Assembly: GCA_009746045.1 (NCBI GenBank) | Contig: RPFO01001272.1 | Coordinates: 1-24,684, forward strand | DNA from: Mesostigma viride | Lineage: Eukaryota > Streptophyta > Mesostigmatophyceae > Mesostigmatales > Mesostigmataceae | Direction: 5' to 3' | DNA length: 24,684 bases | Shown: in pieces, positions 9,822-22,461 of the stretch | How positions within the stretch are numbered: position 1 is the first letter of the stretch | How the letters are laid out: each line of letters begins with the position of its first letter | Notes under the pieces: generated by a model | Databases searched by the model: none | What the model was told of the DNA's origin: nothing | Seen by the model: the letters and a program-made list of their open reading frames with translations, nothing else | Made by a program: the position numbers and the translations under genes

Positions 9822-10692
9822 GGTGGTGCAGTGCACGTGACATCAAACAACATCAAGACCTCCCGAGCCCTTAGTCGCACATCGCAGTTGTTTCACGGCG
9901 GGGACCGTACAAGAAGAAGGTGGTGCAGTGCACGTGACAACGACCAACACAAAGACCTCCCGAGCCCTTAGTCCATATCACAGTTGTTTCACGGCAGGGA
10001 CCGTACAAGAAGAAGGTGGTGCAGTGCACGTGACAACAACCAACATAAACACCTCACTAGCCCTTAGTCACACATCACAGTTGTTTCAAGGCAGGGACAG
10101 TACAAGGGAAGGTAGTGCAGTGCATATGGCAACGACCAACAACAAGACCTCCCGAGCCCTTAGTCGCACATCACAGTTGTTTCACTGCAGGGACCGTACA
10201 AGAAGAAGATGGTGCAGTGCACGTGACATCAAACAACATAAAGACCTCTCGAGCCCTTAGTCGCACATCACAGTTGTTTCAAGGCAGGGACAGTACAAGG
10301 GGAAGGTAGTGCAGTGCATATGGCAACGACCAACAACAAGACCTCCCGAGCCCTTAGTCGCACATCACAGTTGTTTCACTGCAGGGACCGTACAAGAAGA
10401 AGATGGTGCAGTGCACGTGACATCAAACAACATAAAGACGTCCCGAGCCCTTAGTCACACATCACAGTTGTTTCACGGCAGGGACCAAACAAGAAGAAGG
10501 TGGTGCAGTGCAGGTGACAACAACCAACATAAAGACCTCACGAGCCCTTAGTGGCACATCACAGTTGTTTCACGGCAGGGACAGTACAAGAAGAAGGTGG
10601 TGCAGTGCATGTGCCCACGACCAACATAAAGACCTCCCGAGCCCTTAGTCGCGCATCGCAGTTGTTTTAAGGCAGGGACCGCACAAGAAGAA
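9822..10692 (+). repeat. 9-mer direct tandem duplication, copy 2
   Basis: Second copy, directly abutting the first. One clear difference is a lost G in the AAGGGAAGG tail near 10108, which changes the local offset from 872 to 871. The junction unit near 9805-9845 is a hybrid: its CCGCAC half normally precedes a GTGTACGTG unit but here runs into a GCACGTGACATC unit. Copy 2 ends in the normal GTGTACGTG continuation near 10701. Confidence 0.9.
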
Positions 10693-13530
10693 GGTGGTGC
10701 AGTGTACGTGACAACAACCAACATAAAGACCTCCCGAGCCCTTGGTCGCACATCACAGTTGTTTCACGGCAGGGACCGTAAAAGAAGAAGGTGGTGCAGT
10801 GCACGTGACAACGACCAACATAAAGACCTCCCGAGCCCTTGGTCGCACATCACAGTTGTTTCACGGCAGGGACCGTACAAGAGGAAGGTGGTGCAGTGCA
10901 CGTGACCACGACCAACATAAAGACCTCCCGAGCCCTTAGTCGCAGATCACAGTTGTTTTACGGCAGGGACCGTACAAGAAGAAGGGGGTGCAGTGCACGT
11001 GACAACAACCAACATAAAGACCTCCCGAGCCCTTGGTCGCACATCACAGTTGTTTCACGGCAGGGACCGTACAAGAGGAAGGTGGTGCAGTGCACGTGAC
11101 CACGACCAACATAAAGACCTCCCGAGCCCTTAGTCGCACATCGCAGTTGTTTCACGGCAGGGACCGTACAAGAAGAAGGTGGTGCAGTGCACGTGACAAC
11201 AACCAACATAAAGACCTCACTAGCCCTTAGTCACACATCACAGTTGTTTCAAGGCAGGGACAGTACAAGGGGAAGGTAGTGCAGTGCATATGGCAACGAC
11301 CAACAACAAGACCTCCCGAGCCCTTAGTCGCACATCACAGTTGTTTCACTGCAGGGACCGTACAAGAAGAAGGTGGTGCAGTGCACGTGACATCAAACAA
11401 CATCAAGACCTCCCGAGCCCTTGGTCGCACATCACAGTTGTTTCAAGGCAGGGACAGTACAAGGGGAAGGTAGTGCAGTGCATATGGCAACGACCAACAA
11501 CAAGACCTCCCGAGCCCTTAGTCGCACATCACAGTTGTTTCACTGCAGGGACCGTACAAGAAGAAGATGGTGCAGTGCACGTGACAACAACCAACATAAA
11601 GACCTCCCGAGCCCTTAGTCGCACATCACAGTTGTTTCAAGGCAGGGACCGTACAAGAAGAAGGTGGTGCAGCGCACGTGACAACGACCAACATAAAGAC
11701 GTCCCGAGCCCTTAGTCGCACATCGCAGTTGTTTCACGGCAGGGACCGTACAAGAGGAAGGTGGTGCAGTGCACGTGACAACGACCAACATAAAGACCTC
11801 CCGAGCCCTTAGTCGCAGATCACAGTTGTTTCACGGCAGGGACCGTACAAGAAGAAGGTGGTGCAGTGCACGTGACAACAACCAACATAAAGACCTCCCG
11901 AGCCCTTGGTCGCACATCACAGTTGTTTCACGGCAGGGACCGTACAAGAAGAAGGGGGTGCAGTGCACGTGACAACAACCAACATCAAGACCTCTCGAGC
12001 CCTTAGTCGCACATCGCAGTTGTTTCAAGGCAGGGACCGTACAAGAAGAAGGTGGTGCAGCACACGTGACAACGACCAACATAAAGACATCGCGAGCCCT
12101 TAGTCGCACATCACAGTTGTTTCACGGCAGGGACCATACAAGAAGAAGGTGGTGCAGTGCACGTGACAACGACCAACATAAAGACGTCCCGAGCCCTTAG
12201 TCACACATCACAGTTGTTTCACGGCAGGGACCAAACAAGAAGAAGGTGGTGCAGTGCAGGTGACAACAACCAACATAAAGACCTCACGAGCCCTTAGTGG
12301 CACATCACAGTTGTTTCACGGCAGGGACAGTACAAGAAGAAGGTGGTGCAGTGCATGTGCCCACGACCAACATAAAGACCTCCCGAGCCCTTAGTCGCAC
12401 ATCGCAGTTGTTTTAAGGCAGGGAACGCACAAGAAGAAGGTGGTGCAGTGTACGTGACAACAACCAACATAAAGACCTCCCGAGCCCTTAGTCGCACATC
12501 GCAGTTGTTTCACGGCAGGGACCGTACAAGAGGAAGGTGGTGCAGTGCACGTGACAACGACCAACATAAAGACCTCCCGAGCCCTTAGTCGCAGATCACA
12601 GTTGTTTCACTGCAGGGACCGTACAAGAAGGTGGTGGTGCAGTGCACGTGACATCAAACAACATCAAGACCTCCCGAGCCCTTAGTCGCACATCGCAGTT
12701 GTTTCACGGCGGGGACCGTACAAGAAGAAGGTGGTGCAGTGCACGTGACAACGACCAACACAAAGACCTCCCGAGCCCTTAGTCGCAGATCACAGTTGTT
12801 TTACGGCAGGGACCGTACAAGAAGAAGGTGGTGCAGTGCACGTGACAACGACCAACACAAAGACCTCCCGAGCCCTTAGTCCATATCACAGTTGTTTCAC
12901 GGCAGGGACCGTACAAGAAGAAGGTGGTGCAGTGCACGTGACAACAACCAACATAAAGACCTCCCGAGCCCTTCGTCGCACATCACAGTTGTTTCAAGGC
13001 AGGGAAAGAACAAGAAGGTGGTGCAGTGCACGTGACCACGACCAACATAAAGACCTCCCGAGCCCTTAGTCGCAGATCACAGTTGTTTCACGGCAGGGAC
13101 CGTACAAGAAGAAGGGGGTGCAGTGCACGTGACAACAACCAACATAAACACCTCACTAGCCCTTAGTCACACATCACAGTTGTTTCAAGGCAGGGACAGT
13201 ACAAGGGGAAGGTAGTGCAGTGCATATGGCAACGACCAACAACAAGACCTCCCGAGCCCTTAGTCGCACATCACAGTTGTTTCACTGCAGGGACCGTACA
13301 AGAAGAAGATGGTGCAGTGCACGTGACATCAAACAACATAAAGACCTCCCGAGCCCTTAGTCGCACATCACAGTTGTTTCAAGGCAGGGACAGTACAAGG
13401 GGAAGGTAGTGCAGTGCATATGGCAACGACCAACACAAGACCTCCCGAGCCCTTAGTCGCACATCACAGTTGTTTCACTGCAGGGACCGTACAAGAAGAA
13501 GATGGTGCAGTGCACGTGACATCAAACAAC
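10693..13530 (+). repeat. Clean satellite mosaic of earlier blocks
   Basis: About 29 monomers assembled from variant strings seen upstream. The part 10839-11166 parallels 6963-7290 (offset 3876). The part 11831-12500 parallels 2822-3490 (offset about 9009). The part 12836-13070 parallels 4989-5222 (offset 7847). The part 13147-13500 parallels 9175-9530. Private variants useful as landmarks are CCGTAAAAG near 10776 and GGGAACGCAC at 12421; both recur in the right half. A 3-base loss near 13432 (CAACACAAG) is the last change before indels become dense at about 13,534. No gene is seen. Confidence 0.8.
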
Positions 13531-14379
13531 ATCAAAGACTCCGACGCCCTTAGTCGCACATCACAGTTGTTTCACGGCAGGGACCGTACAAGAAGAAGGG
13601 GGTGCAGTGCACGTGACAACGACCAACATCAAGACCTCCCGACCCTTAGTCGCACATCACAGTTGTTTTCACGGCAGGACAGTACAAGAAGAAGGGGGTG
13701 CAGTGCACGTGACAACAACCAACATAAAGACCTCCCGAGCCCTTAGTCGCACATGCCAGTTGTTTCAAGGCAGGGACCGTACAAGAAGAAGGTGGTGCAG
13801 CGCACGTGGACAACGACCAACATAAAGACCGTCCCGAGCCCTTAGTCGCACATCGCAGTTGTTTCACGCAGGGACCGTACAAGAGGAAGGTGGTGCAGTG
13901 CACGTGACAACGACCAACATAAAGAACCCTTCCGAGCCCTTAGTCGCAGATCACAGTTGTTTCACGGCAGGCGAACCGTACAAGAAGAAGGTGGTGCAGT
14001 GCACGTGACAACAACCAACATAAAGACTCCCGAGCCCTTGGTCGCACATCACAGTTGTTTCACGAAGGGACCGTACAAGAGAGAGGGGGTGCAGTGCACG
14101 TGACAACAACCAAATCAAGACCTCCGAGCCCTTAGTCGCACATCGCAGTTGTTTTCAGGCAGGGACCGTACAAGAAGAAGGTGGTGCAGCACACGTGACA
14201 ACCAACATAAAACCTCCCGAGCCTTGTCGCACATCGCAGTTGTTTCACGCAGGGAAGTACAAGAAGAAGGGGGTGCAGTGCAACGTGACAACAACCAACA
14301 TAAAGACCTCACTAGCCCTTAGTCACACATCACAGTTGTTTCAAGGCAGGGACAAGTACAAGGGGAAGGTAGTGCAGTG

Positions 14380-15690
14380 CATATGGCAACGACCAACAAA
14401 AGACCTCCCGAGCCCTTAGTCGCACATCACAGTTGTTTTCAAGGCAGGGACGTACAGAAGAAGGTGGTGCAGTGCACGTGACATCAACAATCAAGACCTC
14501 CCGAGCCTTAGTCGCACGCAGTTGTTTCACGGCGGGGACGTACAAGAAGAAGGTGGTGCAGTGCACGTGACAACGACCAACAAAAGACCTCCCGAGCCCT
14601 TAGTCCATATCACAGTTGTTTCACGGCAGGGACCTACAAGAAGAAGGTGGTGCAGTGCACGTGACAACAACCAACATAAAGACCTCCCAGCCCTTCGTCG
14701 CACATCGCAGTTGTTTAAAGGCAGGGAAAGACAAGGAAGGTGGTGCAGTGCACGTGACCACGACCAACATAAAGACCTCCCGAGCCTTAGTCGCAGATCA
14801 CAGTTGTTTCACGGCAGGGACCGTACAAGAAGAAGGGGGTGCAGTGCACGTGACAACAACCAACATAAAGACTCCCGAGCCCTTAGTCGCACATCGCAGT
14901 TGTTTCACGGCAGGGACCGTACAAGAAGAAGGGGTGCAGTGCACGTGACAACGACCAACATAAAGACCTCCCGAGCCTTAGTCGCAGATCACAGTTGTTT
15001 CACGGCAGGGACCGACAAGAAGAAGGTGGTGCAGCGCACGTGACAACAACCAACATAAAGACTCCCGAGCCTTGGTCGCACATCACAGTTGTTTTCTGGC
15101 AGGGACCGTACAAGAAGAGAGGGGGTGCAGCACACGTGGACAACGACCAACATAAGACGTCCCGAGCCCTAAGTCGCACATCAGTTGTTTCAAGCAGTGA
15201 AGTACAAGAGAAGGTGATGCAGTGCACGTGACAAGGACCAACATAAAGACTCCGTGCCCTTAGTCGCACATCACAGTTGTTTCAAGGCAGTGACAGTACA
15301 GAAGAGGTGATGCAGTGCACGTGACAACGACCAACATAAAGACCTCCGAGCCTTAAGTCGCACATCACAGTTGTTTCACGGCAGGGACCGTACAAGAAAA
15401 GGTGTGCAGTGCACGTGACAAGGACCAACATAAAGACTCCGTGCCTAGTCGCATGCAATCACAGTTGTTTCAAGGCAGTGACAGTACAAGAGAGGTGATG
15501 CAGTGCACGTGACAACGACCAACATAAAGACCTCCGAGCCTGGTCGCACATCACAGGTTGTTTCACGGCAGGGACAGTACCAGAAGAAGGGTGCAGTGCA
15601 CGTGACAACAACCAACATAAAGACCTCACTAGCCTTAGTCATCACATCACAGTTTTTCAAGGCAGGGACAGTAAAAGGGGAAGGGAGTGC
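14380..15690 (+). repeat. Noisy copy 1 of the 4798-6190 block
   Basis: The ordered landmarks of the clean block are all present: CATATGG 14380, CCATAT 14605, TTCTGGC 15094, the CTAAGTCGC unit near 15169, GTGATGC units, CCGTGCC units and GTACCAG 15577. Spacings are 225, 489 and 483 bases against 236, 498 and 499 in the clean copy. The AAAGACAAGG unit near 14727 carries CACATCGCAG where the clean unit has CACATCACAG, a substitution shared with the other noisy copies. Confidence 0.82.
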
Positions 15691-16639
15691 AGTGCATATG
15701 GCAACGACCAACAACAAGACCTCCCGAGCCCTTAGTCGCACATCACGTTGTTTCACTGCAGGGACCGTACAAGAAGAAGGGGGTGCAGTGCACGTGACAA
15801 CAACCAACATCAAGACCTCCCGAGCCCTTTAGTCGCACATCGCAGTTGTTTAAGGCAGGGACCGTTACAAGAAGAGGGTGCAGTGCACGTGACAACGACC
15901 AACATCAAGACCTCCCGAGCCCTTAGTCGCACATACAGTTGTTTCACGGCAGGGACAGTACAAGAAGAAGGGGTGTGCACGTACAAAACCAACATAAAGA
16001 CCTCCCGAGCCCTTAGTCACATCACAGTTGTTTCAAGGCAGGGACCCGTACAAGAAGAGGTGGTGCAGCGCACGTGACAACGACCAACATAAAGACGTCC
16101 CGAGCCTTAGTCGACATCGCAGTTGTTTCAAGGCAGGGACGCTACAAGAGGAAGGTGGTGCAGTGCACGTGACACGACCAACATAAGACCTCCCGAGCCT
16201 TAGTCGCAGATCACGTTGTTTCACGGCAGGGACCGTACAAGAAGAAGGTGGTGCAGTGCACGTGACAAAACCAACATAAGACCTCCGAGCTTGGTCGCAC
16301 TCACAGTTGTTTCACGGCAGGGACCGTACAAGAAGAAGGGGGTGCAGTTGCACGTGACAACAACCAACAATCAAGACCTCCCGAGCCCTTCGTCGCACAT
16401 CGCAAGTTGTTTCAAGGCAGGGCGTACAAGAAGAAGGTGGTGCAGCACACGTGACAACACCAACATAAAGACTCCCGAGCCCTTGGTCGCACATCGCAGT
16501 TGTTTCACGGCAGGGACAGTACAAGAGAAGGGGGTGCAGGTGCACGTGACAACAACAACATAAAGACCTCACTAGCCCTTAGTCACACATCACAGTTGTT
16601 TCAAGGCAGGGACAGTACAAGGGGAAGGTAGTGGCAGTG

Positions 16640-17760
16640 CATATGGCAACGACCAACAACAAGACCTCCCGAGCCCTTAGTCGCACATCACAGTTGTTTC
16701 ACTGCAGGGACCGTACAAGAGGTGGTGGTGAGTGCACGTGATCAAACAACATCAAGACCTCGCGAAGCCCTTAGTCACATCGCAGTTGTTTCAGGCGGGG
16801 ACTACAAGAAGAAGGTGGTGCAGTGCACGTGACAACGACCAACACAAAGACTCCGAGCCCTTAGTCCATATCACAGTTGTTTCACGGCAGGGACCGTACA
16901 AGAAGAAGGTGGTGCAGTGCACGTGACAACAACCAACATAAGACCTCCGAGCCCTTCGTCGCACATCGCAGTTGTTTCAAGGCAGGGAAAGAAAAGAAGG
17001 TGGTGCAGTGCACGTGACCACGACCAACATAAAGACTCCCGAGCCCTTAGTCGCAGATCACAGTTGTTTCACGGAGGGACCGTACAAGAAGAAGGGGGTG
17101 CAGTGCACGTGACAACAACCAACATAAAGACCTCGAGCCTTAGTCGCACATCGCAGTTGTTTCACGGCAGGGGCCGTACAAGAGGAAGGTGGTGCAGTGC
17201 ACGTGACAACGACCAACATAAAGACCTCCCGAGCCCTTAGTCGCAGATCACAGTTGTTTCACGGCAGGGACCGTATCAAGAAGAAGGTGTGCAGCGCACG
17301 TGAAACAACCAACATAAAGATCCCGAGCCTTGGTCGCACATCACAGTTGTTTTCTGGCAGGGACCGTACAAGAGAAGGGGGTGCAGCACACGTGACCACG
17401 CAACATAAAGACGTCCCGAGCCCTAAGTCGCACTCACAGTTGTTTCAAGCAGTGACAGTACAAGAAGAAGGTGATGCAGTGCACTGTGACAAGGACCAAC
17501 ATAAAGACCTCCCGTGCCCTTAGTCGCACATCACAGTTGTTTCAAGGCAGTGACAGTACAAGAAGAAGGTGATGCAGTGCACGTGACAACGACCAACATA
17601 AGACCTCCCGAGCCTTAAGTCGCACATCACAGTTGTTTCACGGCAGGGACCGTACAAGAAGAGGTGGTGCAGTGCACGTGACAACAACAACATAAAGACT
17701 CCCGAGCCTTGGCGTACATCACAGTTGTTTCACGGCAGGGACAGTACAAGAAGAAGGGGG
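16640..17760 (+). repeat. Noisy copy 2 of the 4798-6190 block
   Basis: Landmarks CATATGG 16640, CCATAT 16865 and TTCTGGC 17352 lie 2258-2260 bases after those of noisy copy 1, defining a local period of about 23-24 monomers. Spacings of 225 and 487 bases match copy 1. The end of the block differs from copy 1: the unit expected to hold GTACCAG reads GTACAAG near 17746, so the copy is chimeric or truncated at its right side. Confidence 0.78.
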
Positions 17761-18229
17761 TGCAGTGCAACGTGACAACGACCAACATAAAGAACCTCGA
17801 GCCTTGGTCGCACATCACAGTTGTTTCACGGCAGGGACGTACAGAGGAAGGTGGTGCAGTGCACGTGACCACGACCAACATAAAGACCTCCCGAGCCCTT
17901 AGTCGCAGATCACAGTTGTTTTTCGGCAGGGACCGTACAAGAAGAAAGGTGGTGCAGTGCACGTGACAACGACCAACATAAAGACGTCCCGAGCCCTTAG
18001 TCCATATCACGTTGTTTCACGGCAGGGACCGTACAAGAAGAAGGTGTGCAGTGCACGTGACAACCAACCAACATAAAGACTCCCGAGCCCTTCGTCGCAC
18101 ATCACAGTTGTTTCAAGGCAGGGAAAGAACAAGAAGTGGTGCAGTGCACGTGACACGACCAACATAAAGATCCCGAGCCCTTAGTCGCAGACACAGTTGT
18201 TTCCAGGCAGGGACCCGTACAGAAGAGGG

Positions 18230-21200
18230 GGTGCAGTGCACGTGACAACAACAAACATAACACCTCACTAGCCTTAGTACACACACAGTTGTTTCAAGGC
18301 AGGGACAGTACAAGGGGAAGGTAGTGCAGTGCATATGGCAACGACCAACAACAAGACCTCCCGAGCCCTTAGTCGCACATCACAGTTGTTTCACTGCAGG
18401 GACCGTACAAGAAGAAAGCATGGTGCAGTGCACGTGACAATCAAACAACATAAAGACCTCCGAGCCTTAGTCGCACATCACAGTTGTTTCAAGGCCAGGG
18501 ACAGTAAAGGGGAAGGTAGTGCAGTGCATATGGCAACGACCAACAACAAGACCTCCGAGCCCTTAGTCGCACATCCACAGTTTTTTCACTGCAGGGAGCG
18601 TACAAGAGAAGATGGTGCAGTGCACGTGACATCAACAACATAAAGACGTCCGCCCTTAGTCAACATACACAGTTGTTTCACGGCAGGGACAAACAAGAAG
18701 AAGGTGGTGCAGTGCAGGTGAACACAACCAACATAAAGACCTCACGAGCCTTAGTGGCACATCACAGTTTTTCACGGCAGGGACAGTAAAGAAGAAGGTG
18801 GTGCGTGCATGTGCCCACGACCACATAAAGACCTCCGAGCCTTAGTCGCGCATCGCAGTTGTTTTTAAGGCAGGGACCGCCAAAGAAGAAGGTGGTAGTG
18901 TATGACAACACCAACATAAAGACTCCCGAGCCCTTGGTCGCACATCACAGTTGTTTCACGGCAGGGACCGTAAAGAAGAAGGTGGTGCAGTGCACGTGAC
19001 ATCAAACAACATAAAGACGTCCCGAGCCCTTAGTCACACATAAGTTGTTTTCACGGCAGGGACAAACAAGAAGAGGTGGTGCAGTGCAGGTGACAACAAC
19101 CAACATAAAGATCACGAGCCCTTAGTGGCACATCACAGTTGTTTCAACGGCAGGGACAGTACAAGAAGAAGGTGGTGCAGTGCAATGTGCCCACGACAAC
19201 ATAAGACCTCCCGAGCCCTTAGTCGCGCATCGCAGTTGTTTTAAGGCAGGGACGCCAAGAAGAAGGTGGTGCATGTACGTGACAACAACAACATAAGACC
19301 TCCCGAGCCCTTGGTCGCACATCACAGTTGTTTCACGGCAGGGCCGTAAAAGAAGAAGGTGGTGCAGTGCACGTGACAACGACAACATAAAGACCTCCCA
19401 GCCCTTGGTCGCACATCACAGTTGTTTCACGGCAGGGACCGTACAAGAGGAAGGTGGTGCAGTGCACGTGACACGACCAACATAAAGACCTCCCGAGCCC
19501 TTAGTCGCAGATCACAGTTGTTTTACGGCAGGGACCGTACAGAAGAAGGGGTGCAGTGACGTGACAACCCAACATAAAGACCTCCCGAGCCTTGGTCGCA
19601 CATCAGTTGTTTCACGGCAGGGACCGTACAAGAGGAGGTGGTGCAGTGCACGTGACACGACCAACATAAAGCCTCCCGAGCCTTAGTCGCACATCGCAGT
19701 TGTTTCACGGCAGGGACGTACAAGAAGAAGGTGGTTGCAGTGCACGTGAAACAACCAATAAGACCACTAGCCTTAGTCACACATCACAGTTGTTTCAAGG
19801 CAGGGACAGTACAAGGGGAAGGTAGTGCAGTGCATATGGAACGACCAACAACAAGACTCGAGCCTTAGTCGCACATCACAGTTTGTTTCACTGCAGGGAC
19901 GTACGAGAAGGTGGTGCAGTGCACGTGACATCAAACAACATCAAGACCTCCCGAGCCTTAGTCGCACATCACAGTTGTTCAAGCAGGGACAGTACAAGGG
20001 GAAGGTAGTGCAGTGCATATGGCAACGACCAACAACAAGACCTCCCGAGCCCTTAGTCGCACATCACAGTTGTTTTCACTGCAGGGACGTACAAGAAGAA
20101 GATGGTGCAGTGCACGTGACATCAAACAATAAAGACCTCCCGAGCCCTTAGTCGCACATCACAGTTGTTTCACGGCAGGGACCGTACAAGAAGAAGGGGG
20201 TGCAGTGCACGTGACAACGACCAACATCAAGACTCCGAGCCCTTAGTCGCACATCAAGTTGTTTCACGGCAGGGACAGTACAAGAAGAAGGGGTGCGTGC
20301 ACGTGACAACAACCAACATTAAAGACCTCCCGAGCCCTTAGTCGCACATCACAGTTGTTTTCAAGGCAGGGACCGTACAAGAAGAGGTGGTGCAGCGCAC
20401 GTGAAACGACCAACCATAAAGACGTCCCGAGCCCTTAGTCGCACATCGGCAGTTGTTTCACGGCAGGGACGTACAAGAGGAAGGTGTGCAGTGCACGTGA
20501 CAACGACCAACATAAAGACCTCCCGAGCCCTTAGTCGCAGATCACAGTTGTTTCACGGCAGGGACCGTACAAGAAGAAGGTGGTGCAGTGCACGTGACAA
20601 CAACCATACATAAGACTCCCGAGCCCTTGGTCGCACATCACGTTGTTTCACGGCAGGGACCGTACAAGAAGAAGGGGGTGCAGTGCACGTGACAACAACC
20701 AACATCAAGACCTCTCGAGCCCTTAGTCGCCTGAGTTGTTTCAAGGCAGGGACCGGTACAAGAAGAAGGTGGTGCAGCACAGTGACAACGACCAACATAA
20801 AGACATCGCGAGCCCTTAGTCGCACATCACAGTTGTTTCACTGCAGGGACGTACAAGAAGAGGTGGTGCAGTGCACGTGACAACGACCAACATAAGACGT
20901 CCCGAGCCTTAGTCACACATCACAGTTGTTTCACGGCAGGGACCAAACAAGAAGAAGGTGGTGCAGTGCAGGTGACAACCAACATAAAGACCTCACGAGC
21001 CTTAGTGGCACATCACAGTTGTTTCACGGCAGGGACAGTACAAGAAAGGTGGTGCAGTGCATGTGCCCACGACCAACATAAAGACCTCCGAGCCCTTAGT
21101 CGCACATCGCAGTTGTTTTAAGGCAGGGAACGCACAAGAAGAAGGTGGTGCAGTGTACGTGACAACAACCAATAAGACCTCCCGAGCCTTAGTCGCACAT

Positions 21201-21260
21201 CAAGTTGTTTCACGGCAGGGACAGTACAAGAACACGGGGGTCCAGTTCACGTGACAACGA
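18230..21260 (+). repeat. Noisy copy of clean region 10.0-12.5 kb
   Basis: This stretch shares private variants with 10028-12500. The AACACCTCAC unit and paired CATATGG units (18332 and about 18530) match 10123 and 10317. The CCGTAAAAG variant at 19344 matches 10776. The GGGAACGCAC variant preceded by GCACATCGC and GTTTTAAGG at 21126 matches 12421. The offset changes from 8209 to 8568 to 8545 to 8705, so the copy carries extra monomers as well as many single-base losses. One extra segment is a four-monomer repeat around 18690-19365; another is two monomers near 20150-20340. Confidence 0.75.
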
Positions 21261-22461
21261 ACAACCATAAAGACCTCCCAGCCCTTGGTCGTACTACAGT
21301 TGTTTCACGGCAGGGACCGTAAAAAAGAAGGGGGTGCAGTGCACGTGAACACGACAACATAAGACTCCGAGCCTTGGTCGCACATCACAGTTGTTTCACG
21401 GCGGGCCGTACAAGAGGAAGGTGGTGCAGTGCACGTGACACGACCAACATAAAGACCTCCCGACCCTTAGTCGCAGATCACAGTTGTTTTACGGCAGGGA
21501 CGTACAAGGAAGTGGTGCAGTGCACGTGACAACAACCAACATAAAGACCTCCCGAGCCCTTCGTCGCACATCAAGTTGTTTCAAGGCAGGGAAAGAACAA
21601 GAAGGTGGTGCAGTGCACGTGACCAAACCAACATAAAGACCTCCCGAGCCCTTAGTCGCACATACAGTTGTTTCACGGCAGGGACCTGTACAAGAAGAAG
21701 GGGTGCAGTGCACGTGACAACGACCAACATCAAGACCTCCCGAGCCCTTAGTCGCACCATACAGTTGTTTCACGGCGGGACAATAAGAAAAGGGGTGCAG
21801 TGCACGTGACAACAACCAACATAAAGACCTCCCGAGCCTTAGTCGCACATCACAGTTGTTTCAAGGCAGGGACCGTACAAGAAGAAGGTGGTGCAGCGCA
21901 CGTGACAACGACCAACATAAAGACGTCCCGACCTTAGTCGCACATCGCAGTTGTTTCAGGCAGGGACCGTACAAGAGAAGGTGGTGCAGTGCACGTGACA
22001 ACGACCAACATAAAGACCTCCGAGCCCTTAGTCGCAGATCAAGTTTTTCACGGCAGGGACCGTACAAGAAGAGTGGTGCAGTGCACGTGACAACAACAAC
22101 ATAAAGACTCCCGAGCCCTTGGTCGCACATCACAGTTGTTTCACGGCAGGGACCGTACAAGAAGAAGGGGGTGCAGTGCACGTGACAACAACCAACATCA
22201 AGACCTCCCGAGCCCTTAGTCGCACATCGCAGTTGTTTCAAGGCAGGGACCGTACAGAAGAAGGTGGTGCAGCAACGTGAACAACCAACATAAAGACCTC
22301 CCGAGCCTTGGTCGCACATCGCAGTTGTTTCCGGCAGGGACAGTACAAGAAGAAGGGGGTGCAGTGCACGTGACAACAACCAACATAAAGACCTCACTAG
22401 CCTTATCACACATCACAGTTGTTTCAAGGCAGGGACAGTACAAGGGGAAGGTAGTGCAGTG

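Noticed and set aside
14522-15043. 173-codon open frame on the + strand
   Set aside because: It lies in the indel-rich right half, and its length depends on single-base deletions that move the phase. It encodes only the satellite unit in rotating frames.
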